Source: Candidatus Cloacimonadota bacterium
GTDB taxonomy: Bacteria > Cloacimonadota > Cloacimonadia > Cloacimonadales > WRIO01
Length of the DNA stretch: 9,679 bases
Direction of reading: 5' to 3'
Assembly (NCBI GenBank): GCA_009782695.1
Contig: WRIO01000021.1
Location: 1-9,679 of the forward strand
Shown here: one piece after another, positions 6,742-9,679 of the stretch
How the letters are laid out: each line of letters opens with the position of its first letter
Numbering within the stretch: the first letter of the stretch is position 1
The notes under the pieces: generated by a model
What the model was told of the DNA's origin: nothing
Databases searched by the model: none
What the model saw: only the letters and a program-made list of their open reading frames with translations
Position numbers and translations under genes: made by a program

Positions 6742-6775
6742 GATGTAAAAAAGCAAGCATAGAGTGAATATTAAG

Positions 6776-6792
6776 TTTAGCCAGTGGCTAAA
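6776..6792 (+). promoter_or_regulatory. Leader hairpin in pilin mRNA
   Basis: TTTAGCCA (6776-6783), one base, then TGGCTAAA (6785-6792) can form a 7-bp stem with an AGT triloop. It sits about 24 bases after the predicted start site and 38 bases before the start codon, inside the 5' leader. It has no T-tract and does not cover the ribosome site. A 5' stem of this kind often protects abundant mRNAs, or it could be a dyad operator in DNA. Confidence 0.4.
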
Positions 6793-6818
6793 TGAGGATA
6801 TATAAATAAAAAAAATAT

Positions 6819-6824
6819 AGGAGG
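6819..6824 (+). promoter_or_regulatory. Consensus ribosome binding site of pilin-like gene
   Basis: AGGAGG lies 6 bases before the ATG at 6831 and is the best Shine-Dalgarno match in the window. It fixes the start codon and predicts high translation, in keeping with an abundant structural protein. Confidence 0.85.
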
Positions 6825-6830
6825 TTTCCA

Positions 6831-7295
6831 ATGGGAACACAACAAATTCTAATGATAGTATTATCAGTAATCGTAGTCGGTGCCGCTGTAGCAGTCGGTA
6901 TCCAAATGTTTGACAATCAGAGCAAGAATCAAACAAGAGCAGCTTGCCAAGCTGACTTGCTTCAATTCGGCGTAAACATCCAAGCTTACTTCCGCACACC
7001 TACAATGATGGGCGGTGGCGGTGGCGAATTCGTAGCTGCTGACCTTACAAAAGTTATGCGCTTCATAAATGGCGGAAATGATGCTACTACTATTACTACT
7101 CCAAACGGACCTTATGTTTTCACAGCTCCAAACGTTGCTGGTATAAAGATTGATATGGCTACCATTCCCGCTGTTGCTGGATGGCAAGCTAATGCTCAAG
7201 TTACTTTTGACGGCCGCACAGATGCGAACTACGAAAAAGGTATTTGGACTTATGTTGGACCTACTACTAATGCACCAGCTGCTCCAAACTGGTAG
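6831..7295 (+). CDS. Pilin-like surface protein with N-terminal hydrophobic helix
   Basis: This is a 154-residue protein. After the short start MGTQQ comes one hydrophobic stretch (residues 6-27, rich in I, V, A, G). A polar, probably helical segment follows (28-55, containing the only cysteine, C39). Next are a glycine run (G61-G65) and a Thr/Ala/Asn-rich domain with few charges. This is the plan of a type IV pilin or pseudopilin: a long N-terminal helix, half buried, then a beta-rich globular head. It is atypical because the leader would be only Met-Gly, if cut after G2, and the usual glutamate at position 5 of the mature protein is absent. I recall MGTQQ-type proteins from uncultured phyla, annotated as hypothetical, but cannot confirm this here. 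It is a single-gene unit: sigma-54 promoter, AGGAGG site and strong terminator, with no prepilin peptidase, ATPase or secretin nearby. An anchored surface protein that is not a pilin remains possible. Confidence 0.8.
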   Translation: MGTQQILMIVLSVIVVGAAVAVGIQMFDNQSKNQTRAACQADLLQFGVNIQAYFRTPTMMGGGGGEFVAADLTKVMRFINGGNDATTITTPNGPYVFTAPNVAGIKIDMATIPAVAGWQANAQVTFDGRTDANYEKGIWTYVGPTTNAPAAPNW

Positions 7296-7322
7296 ACCAT
7301 ACCTAAAGCGTAACAATTATCG

Positions 7323-7354
7323 AGACCCTTGCTATATGCAAGGGTCTTTTTTTT
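7323..7354 (+). terminator. Strong intrinsic terminator after pilin-like gene
   Basis: AGACCCTTGC (7323-7332) pairs perfectly with GCAAGGGTCT (7338-7347) around the 5-base loop TATAT, and seven further T follow directly (7348-7354). It begins 28 bases after the stop codon and should end the pilin transcript cleanly, isolating it from the MORN-repeat gene. Confidence 0.95.
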
Positions 7355-7371
7355 GACTTCCTTCGTGGTTT

Positions 7372-7552
7372 GTAGGGAAGGATGCCCATAACTTCGTTGG
7401 AAGTTACTAGTTACAAATGACTGATGACAAATTGTGGTGTCCTTCAGACGAATGAGAATTTCGAAGCGATCATCGTTCTGTCAGATATTAATAACGTTCA
7501 ATATTTTTATTTAAACGGAACGATGTTCGCCTCGCTAGGCATCGTTCCCTAC
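7372..7552. repeat. Inverted GTAGGGAA elements bounding a 181-base spacer
   Basis: GTAGGGAAGGATGCC (7372-7386) and the reverse complement of 7538-7552 (GTAGGGAACGATGCC) match at 14 of 15 positions, so the 181-base stretch has inverted ends. The right end is itself a hairpin: GGAACGATG (7517-7525) pairs with CATCGTTCC (7540-7548), with a further CCT/AGG pairing inside. The left copy looks like a decayed version of the same hairpin. No target-site duplication is evident at the borders and there is no convincing gene inside, so this may be two separate hairpin repeats in opposite orientation or a small non-autonomous element. Confidence 0.5.
7413..7436. repeat. Copy of the ACAAATGAC / ACAAATTGTG repeat
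   Basis: ACAAATGAC (7413-7421) also occurs at 6570-6578, and ATGACAAATTGTG (7424-7436) is the exact reverse complement of CACAATTTGTCAT at 6578-6590. In both spacers these words lie downstream of a GTAGGGAAGG element on the plus strand, so they may be parts of one composite intergenic repeat. Confidence 0.45.
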
Positions 7553-7577
7553 GAATACATAACTCAAAAAAAAACAG

Positions 7578-7610
7578 TTGACATAAAAACCTATATTTTA
7601 TTTTTAGTAT
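7578..7610 (+). promoter_or_regulatory. Possible promoter for the MORN/GcvT/DUF3467 genes
   Basis: A perfect TTGACA (7578-7583) lies 57 bases before the MORN-repeat start. The -10 box is unclear: TATTTT (7599-7604) has a 15-base spacer and TAGTAT (7605-7610) a 21-base spacer. Because a strong terminator closes the upstream unit, a promoter is needed somewhere in this spacer, and this is the best candidate. Confidence 0.35.
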
Positions 7611-7639
7611 TCGCATAAAAAAGAAGGAATGTTGAAGCA

Positions 7640-7936
7640 ATGGAGATAGTAAAAAATTATTACCCGAGTGGGGCTATCAAGGAAGAAATCCCTTATGAGA
7701 ATGGGGTTCAGCACGGACCCGGCAAGGTGTATCATGAGAACGGCAAGGTGATGAATGAGATCCCTATGGTTCGTGGCGAGATACAAGGCATAGTGCGAGT
7801 TTACAGCGAAGCAGGCAAACTGGAAGCCGAGATACCTTATGAAAAAGGCAAAAAGACAGGGACTGTAAAATATTACGACAAAAACGGCAAAGTTTACAAG
7901 ACTGAGGTCTTTAAAAATGGATTTAGATTAGGATAA
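7640..7936 (+). CDS. Small protein of four MORN-like (MORN_2 / YwqK-type) repeats
   Basis: This 98-residue protein is built almost entirely of four repeats with an exact 24-residue period. Tyrosines fall at 7, 31, 55 and 79, the G of the S/N/A-G turn at 11, 35, 59 and 83, E-I-P at 16-18, 40-42 and 64-66, and the following G at 22, 46 and 70. The motif Y-x-x-x-G-(K)-x-x-x-E-I-P-Y-x-x-G is that of MORN_2 repeats, which form beta-hairpin ladders. Proteins of this type are sometimes labelled YwqK-family antitoxin, but no toxin gene is adjacent, so that label would be unsafe. There is no signal peptide, so it is probably cytoplasmic. AAGGAA at 7624-7629 lies 10 bases before the ATG. It precedes the GcvT-like gene by 58 bases and may be co-transcribed. 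Its role is unknown; scaffolding or membrane binding are usual guesses. Confidence 0.85.
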   Translation: MEIVKNYYPSGAIKEEIPYENGVQHGPGKVYHENGKVMNEIPMVRGEIQGIVRVYSEAGKLEAEIPYEKGKKTGTVKYYDKNGKVYKTEVFKNGFRLG

Positions 7937-7953
7937 ATATAGAGCATGATAAA

Positions 7954-7973
7954 AGCTACAACAGTATGTAGCT
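7954..7973 (+). other. Small intercistronic stem
   Basis: AGCTACA (7954-7960) pairs with TGTAGCT (7967-7973) around a 6-base loop, with no T-tract after it, in the 58-base gap before the GcvT-like gene. It is too small to be a glycine riboswitch. It could be a processing stem or chance. Confidence 0.25.
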
Positions 7974-7994
7974 ATTCATAGAAAAGGAGAATAA

Positions 7995-9362
7995 ATGACA
8001 AAATACGGATTTGATTTTATGCCAGAACCCCGCAAAACTGTGTTACACGAGGCAGAAGACTGGTATCAGAACTTAATGGCAGATTACCTAAAAAGGGCTT
8101 ATGCACCCATACAACGCAGTAACTTCGGGCAATATGATATGGCGGTGCATTACCTAACCACAGTCCTCGAAGAGGCTGCTGCTATCGAAAAAGTTGCGGT
8201 ATATAATATCGACCACATGGCACAGATAAAGTTTAGTGGCAAAGACGCCTGTGCCTTGCTACATCGCGTGTTACCCGCGAATGTAGAGGCTATGAAAATA
8301 GGTCAATGCAAATACACTCTCTTGCTGAACGAAAAAGGCACTGTAAATGACGACCTGATCATCATGAAACAAGCCGAAGACTGCTATATATTAGTGATAA
8401 ATGCAGGGCATGATATCACTGACGAGGAGAAGGGGCTGATCAGCGATGCCGACCGTATCATGCAATATAAAAAAGACGACGAGGATGTCACAGTGAAAGA
8501 CATATCGGCAGATTTTGTAAAAATAGATGTGCAAGGACCTTATTCCTACAAGGTTATCACCAAAATATTTGGAAAAGAGTGCATAAAAAACAGGTCTGAC
8601 GAGTCTAAAAATATGGGCTTTTTCACCTTTAACGAGATAGAAATAGATGACGAGATTTACTTCTTTAGCCGCACAGGATACACCAATAGATGGGGCTGGG
8701 AGATTTACATCCCTGTAAAACAAGCTGTGGAAAAATTTAAAAAAATAGTGCAATTTGCCAAAGGATACGGCGGACTACTGGTCGGGCTCGGGGGGCGTGA
8801 CGAGAACAGGATGTCAGCTGGGAGTGTCGGGTTGCCTCTCATGGGAAGCGAATATTGCGACCAATGCACCCCCACAAATGCACCTCTTTTTGAGGCTGCT
8901 ATCGATATGGACAAACCAAATTTTGTGGGCAAAGCTGCTCTGCAAAAAGATATAGAAAGCAAAAATGATCAGAGGTTAGTGCTTATCATAGCCGAAGGAA
9001 ATGGGTCCGGGTGTAGCGTGTATCGTGATGGAAAAAGGCTCGGAGCTGTTACCTCTTGCATAGTTTCACCAAATATCCCTTTAGAAAAAAGGCTTTTTAT
9101 CGGGTCAGAAAGAAAGAATGTCCTCGATGAAAAGGGAACAGCTGCGATAGCATTAGCCTGGCTAAACGAAAGCCCTTATCAAAAAAGCCCCGAAGGATTT
9201 GATATCACCACCGAAAACAACAAACCCGTGCGAATAAAAGTCGAACTTTGTAAAGAAAAAGACGGGCAGATTACCGGAAAACCTATACTAGGTTACATCT
9301 CGTCAGACGGCGTAAATATAGCCACTGCACCCAAACTGCTAAAAAATATCGAAAACTTATAA
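7995..9362 (+). CDS. GcvT-family folate-dependent aminomethyltransferase-like protein
   Basis: This 455-residue protein belongs to the glycine-cleavage T-protein fold, which uses tetrahydrofolate to accept one-carbon groups. Family landmarks appear in order: NIDHMAQIKFSG (71-82), KYTLLLNEKGTVNDDLII (106-123) with the catalytic Asp at 119/120, DVQGP (178-182), SRTGYTNRWGWEIYIP (225-240), GLGGRDENRMSAG (264-276), FVGKAAL (310-316) and the C-terminal barrel with GAVTSCIVSP (350-359) and IALAWL (385-390). Tyr229 and Glu236 correspond to folate-contacting residues of T-protein as I recall them. The usual G-E of GYTGE is replaced by N-R. It is about 90 residues longer than E. coli GcvT, with about 20 extra residues N-terminal, an insertion near 360-383 and a C-terminal tail. 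No gcvH or gcvP is present, so glycine cleavage, demethylation (as in DmdA or LigM) or another one-carbon role all remain open. AAGGAG precedes the ATG. There is no signal peptide. Confidence 0.85.
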   Translation: MTKYGFDFMPEPRKTVLHEAEDWYQNLMADYLKRAYAPIQRSNFGQYDMAVHYLTTVLEEAAAIEKVAVYNIDHMAQIKFSGKDACALLHRVLPANVEAMKIGQCKYTLLLNEKGTVNDDLIIMKQAEDCYILVINAGHDITDEEKGLISDADRIMQYKKDDEDVTVKDISADFVKIDVQGPYSYKVITKIFGKECIKNRSDESKNMGFFTFNEIEIDDEIYFFSRTGYTNRWGWEIYIPVKQAVEKFKKIVQFAKGYGGLLVGLGGRDENRMSAGSVGLPLMGSEYCDQCTPTNAPLFEAAIDMDKPNFVGKAALQKDIESKNDQRLVLIIAEGNGSGCSVYRDGKRLGAVTSCIVSPNIPLEKRLFIGSERKNVLDEKGTAAIALAWLNESPYQKSPEGFDITTENNKPVRIKVELCKEKDGQITGKPILGYISSDGVNIATAPKLLKNIENL

Positions 9363-9381
9363 ATCAAACAAGGAGACCAAG

Positions 9382-9679
9382 ATGAGTCAACCCCCTAAAC
9401 AACAACCCACTCAAATAAATGTTAAATTAGACGAAAAAGTCGGAGAAGGAGTGTATGTAAACTTCTTTATGATAGCAAACAACCCCTCCGAATACATCAT
9501 AGATTGCGGAAGAATAGTTCCAGGTCTACAAAGTGCAAATATCCACAGTAGAATCATCACCACACCACAACACGCCAAACAACTGCTGAAAACCCTGCAA
9601 CAAAATATAGGCCAATACGAAAAACAATACGGGGAAATAAAAATACCCCAAATACCCGCTGGCGACAATAAAAACATAG
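9382..9679 (+). CDS. DUF3467 family protein, 3' end cut by window
   Basis: Ninety-nine codons are open from the ATG at 9382 to the last base and no in-frame stop is reached; the final TAG is out of frame. The protein matches the DUF3467 pattern: QINVKLDEKVGEGVYVNFF (11-29), a short NNPSEYIIDCGRIVPG strand pair (33-48), then SRIITTPQHAKQLLKTLQQN (56-75) and an amphipathic end IGQYEKQYGEI. Members are small cytoplasmic proteins of about 100 residues with no established function, so little is probably missing. AGGAG at 9371-9375 gives a 6-base spacing. It starts 19 bases after the GcvT-like gene and is very likely co-transcribed with it. Confidence 0.88.
   Translation, partial: MSQPPKQQPTQINVKLDEKVGEGVYVNFFMIANNPSEYIIDCGRIVPGLQSANIHSRIITTPQHAKQLLKTLQQNIGQYEKQYGEIKIPQIPAGDNKNI

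Noticed and set aside
6552..6767. Plus-strand open frame of 71 codons before the pilin-like gene
   Set aside because: It spans the TGTCA cluster and the sigma-54 element, has no Shine-Dalgarno site and reads as translated AT-rich regulatory DNA.
7424..7618. Plus-strand open frame of 64 codons in the spacer after the pilin-like gene
   Set aside because: It runs through the hairpin repeat and the putative promoter, lacks a ribosome binding site and has no recognisable protein pattern.
7937..7994. Glycine riboswitch before the GcvT-like gene
   Set aside because: The gap is only 58 bases with one 7-bp stem, too short for a glycine aptamer.
9677..9679. Terminal TAG as the stop of the DUF3467 gene
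   Set aside because: The frame from 9382 reads ATA at 9676-9678 and then a single G, so this TAG is out of frame and the gene continues past the window.

Overview
The window appears to come from a moderately AT-rich Gram-negative-type bacterium. It has strong Shine-Dalgarno sites, an LPS-type GT9 glycosyltransferase and a textbook sigma-54 promoter. A pilin-like protein starting MGTQQ, a DUF3467 protein and short intergenic hairpin repeats together recall uncultured candidate-phylum genomes such as Cloacimonadota. That taxonomic guess is from memory and unverified.

Layout. (a) 1-2098, plus strand: the last 20 codons of a CBS-domain protein, a perfect hairpin, an ArsB/NhaD/SLC13-type permease, and two small unrecognised membrane proteins. 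(b) 2204-2512, plus strand: thioredoxin (trxA). (c) 2523-6389, minus strand: alaS followed by a GT9 heptosyltransferase-like gene, probably co-transcribed from a good sigma-70-type promoter just upstream of alaS. The GT9 gene converges on trxA with only 10 bases between stop codons. (d) 6390-6830: a 441-base divergent intergenic region. On the minus strand it holds the alaS promoter. On the plus strand it holds a hairpin repeat, three ATTTCTA heptamers, a cluster of TGTCA half-sites, a perfect sigma-54 -24/-12 element and a leader hairpin. (e) 6831-7295, plus strand: a small pilin-like protein with one N-terminal hydrophobic helix, closed by a strong intrinsic terminator. (f) 7355-7600: a gene-poor, repeat-bearing spacer with GTAGGGAA hairpin elements in inverted orientation. 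(g) 7640-9679, plus strand: a small protein made only of MORN-like repeats, a divergent GcvT-family protein, and a DUF3467 protein that runs off the window.

How it fits together. Most of the window is housekeeping (alanine charging, thiol redox, envelope glycan assembly, ion transport, probable folate-linked one-carbon chemistry). The most distinctive unit is the single-gene transcription unit for the pilin-like protein: sigma-54 promoter, possible upstream activator site, structured leader, strong ribosome binding site and strong terminator. This is the layout expected of an abundant, activator-controlled surface protein. No other pilus assembly gene lies nearby.
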